Below, one piece after another: positions 9,362-17,371 of a DNA stretch of 64,000 bases. Position numbers and translations under genes: made by a program. The DNA is from Nonomuraea jabiensis (GTDB taxonomy: Bacteria > Actinomycetota > Actinomycetes > Streptosporangiales > Streptosporangiaceae): the NCBI RefSeq assembly GCF_014204795.1, contig NZ_JACHMB010000001.1, forward strand, positions 9,126,501 to 9,190,500, written 5' to 3'. The notes beneath the pieces are model-generated. The model made no database searches. It saw only the letters and a program-made list of their open reading frames with translations, and was not told the DNA's origin. Numbering within the stretch: the stretch's first letter is position 1; each line of letters begins with the position of its first letter.

Positions 9362-10555
9362 TTGACTGAGAGCATGCTGACCGGCACAAGCAGCCCGGCG
9401 GCAGGAGCGGGGGCTCTGCTCTCGCTCCTGCGCGACGGGCGGGCCCGCACCCGCGCTGAGCTGGTCGAGCTCACCGGTCTGGCGCGGTCCACGGTGTCCC
9501 TGCGCCTCGACGCCTTGCTGAGTCGGCGCTGGGTGGTGCCGGCCGACGACGTGATCTCCTCTGGCGGCCGTCCGGCGACGGCGTTCGCGTTCAACAAGAG
9601 TGCGCGGATCGTGCTCGCGGCTGACCTGGGGGCGACGCACGCCAGGCTCGCCGTGACCGACCTGGCGGCCACGATGCTGGCCGAGCAGGAAGTGGAGATG
9701 CCCATCGCCCGCGGTCCGGAGGCCGTGTTGACCTGGCTCGTGGACGCCTTCCGCGAGCTCCTCACCGAGTGCGACCGCCGTCTCGCCGACGTGTGCGGAG
9801 TCGGCGTCGGCCTGCCGGGTCCGGTGGAGCATGACACCGGCAAGCCGGTCAACCCGCCGATCATGCCCGGCTGGGACGGTTTTCCCGTGCCCGACTGGCT
9901 CAGCGCTCGGCTCGGTGTCCCTGTGCTGGTCGACAATGACGTGAACATGATGGCGCTGGGTGAATACTGGGCCGGGCGGTCCGGGGCCGAGCACCTCATC
10001 TACGTCAAGATCGGCACCGGCATCGGCTGCGGCATCATCAGCGGCCGCAGCCTGCACCGCGGTGCGCAAGGTGCGGCGGGGGACATCGGCCACATCCGGG
10101 TGCCCTCGTCCGAGGAGAACCTGGTGTGCCGCTGTGGAAACGTCGGTTGCCTGGAGGCCGTGGCGGGCGGCGCGGCGCTGGCCGCACGCCTGCACGCGGC
10201 GGGCCACGAGACCGCCGACAGCCGCGACGTCGTGCGCCTGGTGCGTGCGGGCAACACCGAGGCCATCCAACTGGTCCGGCAGGCAGGCCGGGAGGTCGGC
10301 GTCGTCCTGGCCTCCATTGTGAACTTCTTCAACCCAGCCGTGATCTTGATCGGCGGTGACCTCGCGGGAGCGGGCGAGCACCTGCTCGCCGGACTTCGAG
10401 AGGTGATTTACAGCAGGTCCCTGCCCCTCGCCACCCAGCATCTGAGCATTCGTGTCAGCGAGCTCGGCGACCGGGCGGGGGTGGTCGGCGCGGCGGTGAT
10501 GATGATCGAGCACATGCTGTCGCCAGAGGCCGTGGACCAGGCGCTGTCGGCCTGA
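9362..10555 (+). CDS. ROK family transcriptional regulator
   Basis: Residues about 15-60 form an N-terminal winged HTH (RTRAELVELTGLARSTVSLRL). A ROK sugar-kinase-like domain follows, with LAADLGATHARLAVTDL, GVGVGLPGPVE and the zinc-binding CRCGNVGCLEAVAGG. The TTG at 9362 is chosen because GGAG lies five bases upstream and the HTH follows at normal distance; an in-frame ATG at 9332 lacks a ribosome site. This gives 397 aa, usual for ROK repressors. It is divergent from the sugar operon and upstream of the ebo cluster, so it probably controls one or both in response to a sugar or cyclitol. Confidence 0.85.
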   Translation: MTESMLTGTSSPAAGAGALLSLLRDGRARTRAELVELTGLARSTVSLRLDALLSRRWVVPADDVISSGGRPATAFAFNKSARIVLAADLGATHARLAVTDLAATMLAEQEVEMPIARGPEAVLTWLVDAFRELLTECDRRLADVCGVGVGLPGPVEHDTGKPVNPPIMPGWDGFPVPDWLSARLGVPVLVDNDVNMMALGEYWAGRSGAEHLIYVKIGTGIGCGIISGRSLHRGAQGAAGDIGHIRVPSSEENLVCRCGNVGCLEAVAGGAALAARLHAAGHETADSRDVVRLVRAGNTEAIQLVRQAGREVGVVLASIVNFFNPAVILIGGDLAGAGEHLLAGLREVIYSRSLPLATQHLSIRVSELGDRAGVVGAAVMMIEHMLSPEAVDQALSA

Positions 10556-10592
10556 GCGACGCCAGTTAGGGCGAGAGTCGGCAGACTTATGC

Positions 10593-10621
10593 TTGACCGT
10601 CGATAAAAGGACTCTTACGAT
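10593..10621 (+). promoter_or_regulatory. Promoter of the ebo-like operon
   Basis: TTGACC (10593-10598), a 17-base spacer and TACGAT (10616-10621) fit a housekeeping sigma promoter. The ten bases TTGACCGTCG are identical to those at the divergent sugar operon promoter. Confidence 0.55.
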
Positions 10622-10668
10622 CCGCGTAATCCCATACCGGTATGTCCCCTCCATGCCGGTATACGCGG
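10622..10668. promoter_or_regulatory. Palindromic operator / leader hairpin
   Basis: CATACCGGTATG (10633-10644) is a perfect 12-bp palindrome. In addition CCGCGTA (10622-10628) plus TACCGG (10635-10640) can pair with CCGGTATACGCGG (10656-10668), forming a long stem with a six-base bulge. It lies just after the promoter and before the AGGAG ribosome site. A repressor site or attenuator is inferred. Confidence 0.45.
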
Positions 10669-10685
10669 AATGAACAGGAGCTCCT

Positions 10686-11837
10686 ATGCGCAAGGTCGGT
10701 GTCTGGTTCATCGGAGCACGTGGATCCGTGGCGACCACCGCGACCATCGGCGCCGCCGCGGTCAAGGCGGGCGCTTTACCGGCCCAGGGATGCGTCACCG
10801 AGTCCCCGGACTTTCCCGGAGGCCTGGTTCCGATCGCCGGCCTGCTCTTCGGCGGCCACGACATCACCGAAGTCCCCTTACGGAAGCGCGCCGAACAGCT
10901 GAGCAAGGCGGGAGTGGTGCCGGCGGGCCTGCCCGGACTGCTCGACCAGGATCTCGACGCCGCCGACGCGGAGATCAGACCGGGTCATGTTCCCGGCGAC
11001 AACACCCAGGCGGCAGCGGCGGCCCGCCTGGCCGACGACATCGCCGACTTCCGCGACCGGCACCGGCTCGCCCGGGTGGTCGTCGTCAACGTCTCCTCCA
11101 CCGAGCCTCCCGCCGCCCCACGCCCGGAGTTCCAGAGTCTGGCCGACCTCGAAGAGCGGCTCGCCGCGGGCGATGAGGTGCTGCCGACGAGCTCCCTCTA
11201 CGCCTACGCCGCGTTCCGCGCCGGCTGCGGCTACGTGGAGTTCACCCCCTCCACCGGGCCCACCCTGCCGGCCTTGGCCGAGCTCGCGGAGTTGCGGGCC
11301 GTCCCGTATGCCGGGCGCGACGGGAAGACCGGCGAGACCCTGGTCAAGAGCGCCCTGGCGCCCATGTTCGCGCAGAGGTCGCTGCGGGTCCGCTCGTGGT
11401 CCGGGCTCAACCTGCTCGGCGGGGGAGACGGCGCCACCCTCGCCGACCCGGCGGCCCGGGCGAGCAAGGCGCTCTCGAAGGACCGGGCCGTCGCCGGGAT
11501 CCTCGGCACGCCCGTCGAAGGAGAGACGCACATCGACTACGTCGAGGATCTCGGCGAGTGGAAGACCGCCTGGGATCATGTGACCTTCGAGGGCTTCCTC
11601 GGCGTGCGCATGAGCCTCCAGTTCACCTGGCAGGGTTGCGACTCGGCGCTCGCCGCGCCGCTCGTCCTGGATCTGGCCCGGCTGGTTGCTCGCGCGCACG
11701 AGCGCGGCCGGTACGGCGTGCTGGCAGACCTCGGCTTCTTCTTCAAGGACCCGCTGGGCGCGGATGAGCATGCGCTCGCCGCCCAGTACTCCCGGCTGCG
11801 CGCGTTCGCCGCGGACCTGGCTGGGGATGCCTCGTGA
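10686..11837 (+). CDS. Inositol-3-phosphate synthase family protein
   Basis: The 383-aa product starts MRKVGVWFIGARGSVATT, the NAD-binding glycine loop of the myo-inositol-1-phosphate synthase family. VVVVNVSSTEPPA, FTPSTGPTLPAL, GKTGETLVKSALAPMFAQR and LGVRMSLQFTWQGCDSALAAPLVLDLARL are family blocks seen across the catalytic domain. The family converts glucose-6-phosphate to inositol-3-phosphate, but this member is diverged and its substrate may differ. AGGAG sits upstream of the ATG. The gene is first in the ebo-like operon and overlaps the next gene by GTGA. It may supply the cyclitol that EboD-type cyclases provide in other ebo clusters. Confidence 0.82.
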   Translation: MRKVGVWFIGARGSVATTATIGAAAVKAGALPAQGCVTESPDFPGGLVPIAGLLFGGHDITEVPLRKRAEQLSKAGVVPAGLPGLLDQDLDAADAEIRPGHVPGDNTQAAAAARLADDIADFRDRHRLARVVVVNVSSTEPPAAPRPEFQSLADLEERLAAGDEVLPTSSLYAYAAFRAGCGYVEFTPSTGPTLPALAELAELRAVPYAGRDGKTGETLVKSALAPMFAQRSLRVRSWSGLNLLGGGDGATLADPAARASKALSKDRAVAGILGTPVEGETHIDYVEDLGEWKTAWDHVTFEGFLGVRMSLQFTWQGCDSALAAPLVLDLARLVARAHERGRYGVLADLGFFFKDPLGADEHALAAQYSRLRAFAADLAGDAS

Positions 11838-12694
11838 AGGCGCTGCTCGAACTGGTCCGTGCCCCCGCCGCGCTGTCGGTGCCGGGGGACATGATGGCCG
11901 GGGCCGCCGCCGCCGGGCGGAACTCCACACCTGGCCTGGCCCTCACCTCGGTGCTCATCTACTGGGCGGGCATGGCGCTGAACGACTGGGCCGACCGCGA
12001 GGCCGACGCCGTAGAACGGCCGGAACGCCCCATCCCCTCGGGCCGGGTACGCCCGGGCGCCGCGCTCGGCATCGCGGCCGGGCTGACCGGCGCGGGCCTG
12101 GTCGTCGCCGCGGCGTCCGGCGGTCGCCGCGCCCTGGGAGTGGCCGGGTTACTGGCCGGTGCCGTGTGGGCGTATGACCTGGGACTCAAACGGACCCCGC
12201 TGGGACCGGCCACGATGGCGAGTTGCCGCGCACTGGACGTGCTGCTCGGCGCGGGCCCACAGGTCAGGGCCGCCGCCCCGATGGCGTTGGCGATCGGCGC
12301 CCACACCTACGGGATCAGCATCCTCGGCAGAGCCGAAGTGACCGGGGCGACGGTGCAGACAGTGCGCGGCGCGCTCGCCGCCAGCACCGCTGCGGCCGGG
12401 CTGGCGGCCGTGTCCTGCCTGCGTGACAGTTCCTCTTCGAAGGACGCCACCGCGCGGGCGAGCGCCGCACTTCTCCTCGCCGGCCATCTCACCGCGACCA
12501 TCCCGGCCCAGGCCGGGTTACGCGCCCGCCCCGATCCCGAGCAGGTACGCAAGGCCGTCCGGGCGAGCATCCTCGGCCTGATCCCCCTGCAGGCGGCGGC
12601 GGTCGCAGGCAGCGGACGACTGCCGGCGGCAGGCATGTTACTCGGCGCGCTGCCCGCGGGCAGGTGGCTCTCGGCCCGGATGGCCACGTCATGA
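11834..12694 (+). CDS. eboC: UbiA-like prenyltransferase (EboC)
   Basis: A 286-aa membrane protein with alternating hydrophobic helices. The first Asp-rich motif is NDWADREADAVERPERPIPSG from about residue 50, and a second motif YDLGLKRTPLG follows near 115, as in UbiA-family transferases where they bind Mg and prenyl diphosphate. The GTG start lies inside the stop of the preceding gene (GTGA). UbiA homologues are a constant part of ebo operons, where the product is thought to be attached to a lipid. The symbol is assigned from the operon context. Confidence 0.78.
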   Translation: MKALLELVRAPAALSVPGDMMAGAAAAGRNSTPGLALTSVLIYWAGMALNDWADREADAVERPERPIPSGRVRPGAALGIAAGLTGAGLVVAAASGGRRALGVAGLLAGAVWAYDLGLKRTPLGPATMASCRALDVLLGAGPQVRAAAPMALAIGAHTYGISILGRAEVTGATVQTVRGALAASTAAAGLAAVSCLRDSSSSKDATARASAALLLAGHLTATIPAQAGLRARPDPEQVRKAVRASILGLIPLQAAAVAGSGRLPAAGMLLGALPAGRWLSARMATS

Positions 12695-13617
12695 CCCGGA
12701 CCGGCGTGAAGACCCCGGCCCTGAACTGGGCCTATTGCACCAACGGATTTGCCGGCCATCGACTTCACGAGGCCCTCGTCATCCTGTCCGAGCTGGGCTA
12801 CACGGGTGCCGCCATCACCCTGGATCACGGCCATCTGGACCCCTACGCCCCCGGATTGACCGCCGAGGTGAACCGCATCGCGGGCCTGCTCGACCGGCTC
12901 GGTATGAACGCGGTCATCGAGACGGGTGGTCGCTACACCCTCGACCCCCGCCGCAAGCACCATCCCACTCTCATCAGCGAGGACGCCGAGCGCCGCGTCG
13001 GATTCCTGAGCCAGGCCATGCGGATCGCCGCCGACCTGGGCGCTCCCGTGGTGCACCTGTGGAGCGGGGTCAAGCCCGAGGACGTGCCCGAGGAGACGGC
13101 GTGGTCCCGGCTGGCGCGCCAGTGCGAAGAGCTCCTCACCACAGCCGATCGCCTCGGCATCACGCTCGGATTCGAGCCCGAACCCGGAATGCTCGTGGAA
13201 GACCTGGCCGGGTTCGAGGGGCTGCGGGCCATGCTCGGCGATCACCCTCGCTTCGGGCTCACCCTCGACATCGGGCACTGCCGCTGCCTGGAACCGGACG
13301 ACGTGCCCGCATGCGTCCGGCGGGCGCTGCCGTATCTCGTGCATGTGCAGATCGAGGACATGCGCCGAGGCGTCCACGAGCACCTGGAGTTCGGCGAGGG
13401 CGAGATCGACTTCCCGCCGGTGCTCGCCGCGCTGGCCGGTTATCGGGGCCAGGTGGCCGTGGAGCTCGCCCGGCACTGCCACGCGGCACCGCAGGTCGCC
13501 CGCCGGTCGATCGATTTCCTCAGGACCGCGAGTCAGGAAGGAAGGAGACGGTATGGGCGAGATGGAGCCGCGGGCGGAGGAGTGGCTGGCGCGGGCGCTG
13601 TCGCAGGTCGAGGCTGA
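12691..13617 (+). CDS. TIM-barrel sugar phosphate isomerase/epimerase in ebo cluster
   Basis: Starting at the ATG in the ATGA overlap with eboC gives 308 aa. AP-endonuclease-2/xylose-isomerase barrel features are GFEPEPGMLVEDL (Glu), LTLDIGHCRCLEPDD (Asp/His), LVHVQIEDM (His) and FGEGEIDFPPVLAALAG. Its first residues, NWAYCTNGFAG, echo LAYCTNVHPAE in the EboE gene, suggesting that the two barrels are related. The frame runs 65 nt into eboA, so the last 20 or so residues (Arg/Gly-rich) are probably non-essential. It likely isomerises or epimerises a cyclitol or sugar intermediate. Confidence 0.8.
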   Translation: MTRTGVKTPALNWAYCTNGFAGHRLHEALVILSELGYTGAAITLDHGHLDPYAPGLTAEVNRIAGLLDRLGMNAVIETGGRYTLDPRRKHHPTLISEDAERRVGFLSQAMRIAADLGAPVVHLWSGVKPEDVPEETAWSRLARQCEELLTTADRLGITLGFEPEPGMLVEDLAGFEGLRAMLGDHPRFGLTLDIGHCRCLEPDDVPACVRRALPYLVHVQIEDMRRGVHEHLEFGEGEIDFPPVLAALAGYRGQVAVELARHCHAAPQVARRSIDFLRTASQEGRRRYGRDGAAGGGVAGAGAVAGRG

Positions 13618-14068
13618 CCACGGCGCCGTACACCTGCTCTTCCCGCAGGCCGAACGGCGGGGCGGCACCGGCGCGCGGCGCGCGCTGCTCGCGGCGCTGC
13701 ACGGGGACCAGGCGACCATACGAGCGCTCTACGAGCGGGGCGACAGCGGTGAGCGGCTGACGATCCTGGCGGCCCTGCCCGAGCTCGGCCTCGGCGCGGC
13801 GGCGATCCCGCTGGTCGAGGACGCGTTGCGGACCAACGACGCGCGGCTGGTGGCCGCGGCCCTCGGGCCGTACGGCGCGCAGTGGCTCGACGACCACGCC
13901 TTCCGCCAGGGCGTGCTCAAGTGCGTCTTCATGGAGATCCCGCTGGCTTCCATCGCCGGGCTCGACCGCCGGACCGACGTCGAGCTGACCCGCATGCTGT
14001 CGGACTTCGCGACGGAGCGGCGGGCGGCCGGACGCCCGGTTCCCCACGACATCCTGGAGAGGATCTGA
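13553..14068 (+). CDS. eboA: EboA domain-containing protein
   Basis: A 171-aa alpha-helical protein without recognisable catalytic motifs. The segment GERLTILAALPELGLGAAAIPLVEDALRT and the later FRQGVLKCVFMEIPLASIAGLDRR match the EboA pattern as I recall it. The ATG at 13553 has a purine-rich GGAAGGAGA site and begins inside the end of the preceding isomerase. Its stop overlaps the EboB start (TGATG). The role in ebo systems is unknown and may be structural. Confidence 0.75.
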   Translation: MGEMEPRAEEWLARALSQVEADHGAVHLLFPQAERRGGTGARRALLAALHGDQATIRALYERGDSGERLTILAALPELGLGAAAIPLVEDALRTNDARLVAAALGPYGAQWLDDHAFRQGVLKCVFMEIPLASIAGLDRRTDVELTRMLSDFATERRAAGRPVPHDILERI

Positions 14069-14910
14069 TGCGTATCTTCGACCCGCACATCCACATGACC
14101 TCCCGGACCACGGACGACTACCAGCGGATGTACGACGCCGGGGTACGCGCCGTGGTCGAACCCGCCTTCTGGCTGGGGCAGCCGCGGACCAGTGTCGGGA
14201 GCTTTCTCGACTACTTCGACGCGCTCCTCGGCTGGGAGCCGTACCGCGCCGCGCAGTACGGCATCCACCACCACTGCGCCCTCGCGCTCAACCCGAAGGA
14301 GGCGAACGACCCGCGCTGCGCCGAGGTGCTCACCGAACTGCCGCGATACCTGCTGAAGGACTCCGTCGTCGCGGTCGGCGAGGTCGGCTACGACTCCATG
14401 ACCGACGCCGAGGAGCGGGCCTTCGAGGCTCAGCTCGCGATGGCGGCGGACAACGACCTCCCGATCCTGGTGCACACCCCCCACCGAGACAAGGTCGCGG
14501 GAACCCGCCGCAGCCTCGACGTCGTCAAGGCGGCGGGCACCCCGCCCGAACGGGTGCTCGTCGACCACCTCAACGAGCCCACCGTCGGCATGGTCGCCGA
14601 TTCCGGCTGCTGGATGGGGTTTTCGATCTACCCCGACACCAAGATGGACCCCGGCCGGATGGTGGCGATCCTCAAGGAGTACGGCACCGCCAGGATGCTG
14701 GTGAACTCGGCCGCCGACTGGGGCCGCAGCGACCCGCTGAAGACCCGTGAGGTCCGCGACGCCATGCTCGCCGCCGGCTTCGGTGACGACGATGTGGACC
14801 AGGTGCTCTGGCGCAATCCGGTCGCCTTCTACGGGCAGAGCGGACGGCTCGATCTGGAGACCGGCTCACCCGATCCGGACTACGCCGGCAACACGATCAA
14901 GCGAGGCTGA
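14068..14910 (+). CDS. eboB: TatD family metal-dependent hydrolase (EboB)
   Basis: A 280-aa amidohydrolase-like barrel. The N-terminal FDPHIHM gives the HxH metal pair. VVAVGEVGYDSM gives the bridging Glu, LVHTPHRDK a metal His and VLVDHLNEPTV another. NSAADWGRSDPL near the C-terminus supplies the final Asp. These are the TatD/amidohydrolase ligands. It is coupled to eboA by TGATG and sits two bases before eboE. EboB homologues are TatD-like in all ebo operons I know; the substrate is not established. Confidence 0.85.
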   Translation: MRIFDPHIHMTSRTTDDYQRMYDAGVRAVVEPAFWLGQPRTSVGSFLDYFDALLGWEPYRAAQYGIHHHCALALNPKEANDPRCAEVLTELPRYLLKDSVVAVGEVGYDSMTDAEERAFEAQLAMAADNDLPILVHTPHRDKVAGTRRSLDVVKAAGTPPERVLVDHLNEPTVGMVADSGCWMGFSIYPDTKMDPGRMVAILKEYGTARMLVNSAADWGRSDPLKTREVRDAMLAAGFGDDDVDQVLWRNPVAFYGQSGRLDLETGSPDPDYAGNTIKRG

Positions 14911-14912
14911 CC

Positions 14913-16025
14913 ATGCGACTGCGCCACCCGGACGGCTCGACCGTGCACCTGGCCTACTGCACCAACGTGCACCCTGCCGAGGATCTCGCCGGCATCCATG
15001 GACAGCTCTCAGGTATCGCGGCGAGGGTCAGGAATCTGCTCGGCACCGAACGGCTCGGTCTCGGCCTGTGGCTGTCGCAGCACGCCGCCGCGGACCTCCT
15101 TGCCCGGCCCGAGGAGCTCGCCGGCCTGCGTGAGCGGCTGTCCGAACTCGGGATGGAGGTCGTGACCCTCAACGGGTTCCCGTACCGCGGCTTCCACGAC
15201 GAGATCGTGAAGTACCGCGTGTACACGCCTGACTGGGCCGACGCGGAGCGGCTGCGCCACACCCTGGGGCTCGCCGAGATCCTCGCCGCGCTGCTGCCGG
15301 ACGACGTCACCGACGGCACGATCTCCACGCTGCCCCTCGCCTGGCGGACCGGCTGGACGGCGGAGAAGGCGGCAGCGGTCGCGGCCAATCTCGACACCGC
15401 CGCTCGTGGACTGCGCGATCTGGCCGATCGAACCGGCAAGACGATCCGGCTGGGCTTCGAACCAGAACCTGGCTGCATCGTCGAGACCACCCCGCAGGCC
15501 ACCCGCCTGCTGGCCGACGTCGACCGCGACCACCTCGGCGTATGCCTTGACGCCTGCCACCTGGCCGTGGGCTTCGAGGAAGCCGCCGCGGCGGCCGGCC
15601 TCGGACTCCCCATCGTCAAGCTCCAGGCATCGTGCGCCCTGGAGGCGCCACCCGGCAGCCAGGACACGCTGAAGGCGTTCGACGAGCCCCGCTTCCTGCA
15701 CCAGACGCGCTCGCCGAGCGGATTCACCGACGATCTGGGCGAGGCGCTGGCCGGCGGGCTGCCCATGGGGGAGCGCTGGCGGGTGCACTTCCACGCACCG
15801 CTGCACGCCGCACCACCGCCACCGCTCACCACCACCGCGCCCTACCTGCGGGAAGTGCTGGATGCCCTGTTCGGCGGCCCCGCGCCGCTCACCCGGCACA
15901 TCGAGGTGGAGACCTATACCTGGAATGTGCTCCCCGGCGCACCACCGGACCTCGCCGAAGGCATCGCCGCCGAACTCGACTGGACCCGGCGGCAACTGGC
16001 CGCGCTCGGTCTGAAGGAGCTGTGA
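14913..16025 (+). CDS. eboE: Metabolite traffic protein EboE
   Basis: The 370-aa sugar-isomerase-like barrel starts MRLRHPDGSTVHLAYCTN. Key blocks are VVTLNGFPYRGFHDEIVK, LGFEPEPGCIVETTPQ, GVCLDACHLAVGFE and IEVETYTWNVLP, typical of the EboE group. A late Pro-rich stretch (HAAPPPPL) interrupts the barrel. It overlaps eboF by one base (TGATG). In cyanobacteria ebo genes are needed for moving the scytonemin precursor to the periplasm; the same transport-linked role here is inference. Confidence 0.83.
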   Translation: MRLRHPDGSTVHLAYCTNVHPAEDLAGIHGQLSGIAARVRNLLGTERLGLGLWLSQHAAADLLARPEELAGLRERLSELGMEVVTLNGFPYRGFHDEIVKYRVYTPDWADAERLRHTLGLAEILAALLPDDVTDGTISTLPLAWRTGWTAEKAAAVAANLDTAARGLRDLADRTGKTIRLGFEPEPGCIVETTPQATRLLADVDRDHLGVCLDACHLAVGFEEAAAAAGLGLPIVKLQASCALEAPPGSQDTLKAFDEPRFLHQTRSPSGFTDDLGEALAGGLPMGERWRVHFHAPLHAAPPPPLTTTAPYLREVLDALFGGPAPLTRHIEVETYTWNVLPGAPPDLAEGIAAELDWTRRQLAALGLKEL

Positions 16026-17350
16026 TGGCGCCACTGGTCGTGATCAACGTCGTCGGGCTCACCCCGCGCCTGCTGGCCCACATGCCCAACGTGGCGAAAG
16101 TGGGCCCGGCAGGCGGCCTGCGCCCGATCCTTCCGGCCGTCACCTGCTCGATGCAGGCCACCCTGCTCACCGGCGCGCCACCGCGCGAGCACGGCATCGT
16201 CGGCAACGGGTGGTACTTCCGGGACCTCGGCGAGGTCCTCCTGTGGCGCCAGCACAACGCGCTCATCCAGGGCGACCAACTGTGGAGCGCCGCGCCCGGG
16301 CTGCGCACCGCCAACGTCTGCTGGTGGTACGCGATGGGCGCGGCCACCGATCTGCTCGTCACCCCGCGCCCCATTTACCACGCCGACGGCCGCAAGTCGC
16401 CCGACTGCTACACCCGCCCGCCCTCACTCCACGACGACCTCGAAGCCGCGCTGGGACCGTTCCCCCTGTTCACCTACTGGGGCCCGAACGCCGGGATCGC
16501 CTCCTCCGAATGGATCATCGCCGCGACCCGCCGCATCCTGGCCCGCGAACGGCCCGACCTGCTGCTGGTCTACGTACCGCACCTCGACTACGACCTGCAA
16601 CGGTACGGCCCCAACGGTCCCGAGGCGATCGCCGCGGCCCGCGCCGTCGACGCCGCACTGGCCCCGCTCCTGGAAGAGGATGCCGAGGTGGTGGTGCTGT
16701 CGGAATACGGCATCACGCCGGCCTCCCGCCCGGTGGACATCAACCGGGCGCTGCGCACCGCAGGCCTGCTGGAGGTCTACACCCAGGCCGGGATGGAGTA
16801 CCTCGACCCGTGGACCTCCCGCGCCTTCGCCGTCGCCGACCACCAGGTGGCCCACGTGTACGTACGCGACCCCGCCGACCTCGACCGTGCTCGCGACGTC
16901 ATCGCGACCCTGCCCGGCGTGGACGAGGTGCTCGACCAGACGGGCAAGGCGAAGTACGGCCTCGACCACGAACGCGCGGGGGAACTCGTCGCGGTGGCCG
17001 AGCCCGACGCCTGGTTCACGTACTACTACTGGCTCTCCGACGATCGGGCGCCGGACTTCGCACGGCTGGTGGACATCCACCGCAAACCCGGTTACGACCC
17101 CGCCGAGCTGTTCATGGACCCCCAGGATCCCTTCGTCAAGCTCCGCGCCGCGGCAGCGCTGGCCAGGAAGAAGCTGGGGTTCCGCTACACGATGTCCGTC
17201 GTACCGCTGGACCCCTCGCCGGTCCGCGGCAGCCACGGTCGCCTCCCCGACGATCCCGCCGACGGCCCCGTCCTCATCGGCCCCTTCGACGGCGACTCCT
17301 ACGCGGCGACCGAGGTCAAGGACCTTCTCACCGCACTCATCCGCGGTTGA
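16025..17350 (+). CDS. eboF: Alkaline phosphatase superfamily / nucleotide pyrophosphatase-like protein (EboF)
   Basis: The 441-aa protein has the NPP fold start VVINVVGLTPRLL and the nucleophile region PAVTCSMQATLLTG (Thr in the position used by NPP enzymes). REHGIVGNGWYF, YVPHLDYDLQRYGP, VLSEYGITP and AVADHQVAHVYV supply the other expected metal ligands. There is no signal peptide, so it is probably cytosolic. It ends the operon at 17350. EboF homologues are phosphodiesterase-like, so it may release phosphate or a nucleotide from the ebo product. Confidence 0.83.
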   Translation: MAPLVVINVVGLTPRLLAHMPNVAKVGPAGGLRPILPAVTCSMQATLLTGAPPREHGIVGNGWYFRDLGEVLLWRQHNALIQGDQLWSAAPGLRTANVCWWYAMGAATDLLVTPRPIYHADGRKSPDCYTRPPSLHDDLEAALGPFPLFTYWGPNAGIASSEWIIAATRRILARERPDLLLVYVPHLDYDLQRYGPNGPEAIAAARAVDAALAPLLEEDAEVVVLSEYGITPASRPVDINRALRTAGLLEVYTQAGMEYLDPWTSRAFAVADHQVAHVYVRDPADLDRARDVIATLPGVDEVLDQTGKAKYGLDHERAGELVAVAEPDAWFTYYYWLSDDRAPDFARLVDIHRKPGYDPAELFMDPQDPFVKLRAAAALARKKLGFRYTMSVVPLDPSPVRGSHGRLPDDPADGPVLIGPFDGDSYAATEVKDLLTALIRG

Positions 17351-17371
17351 CCGCCTTGACCTCGACCTGGT

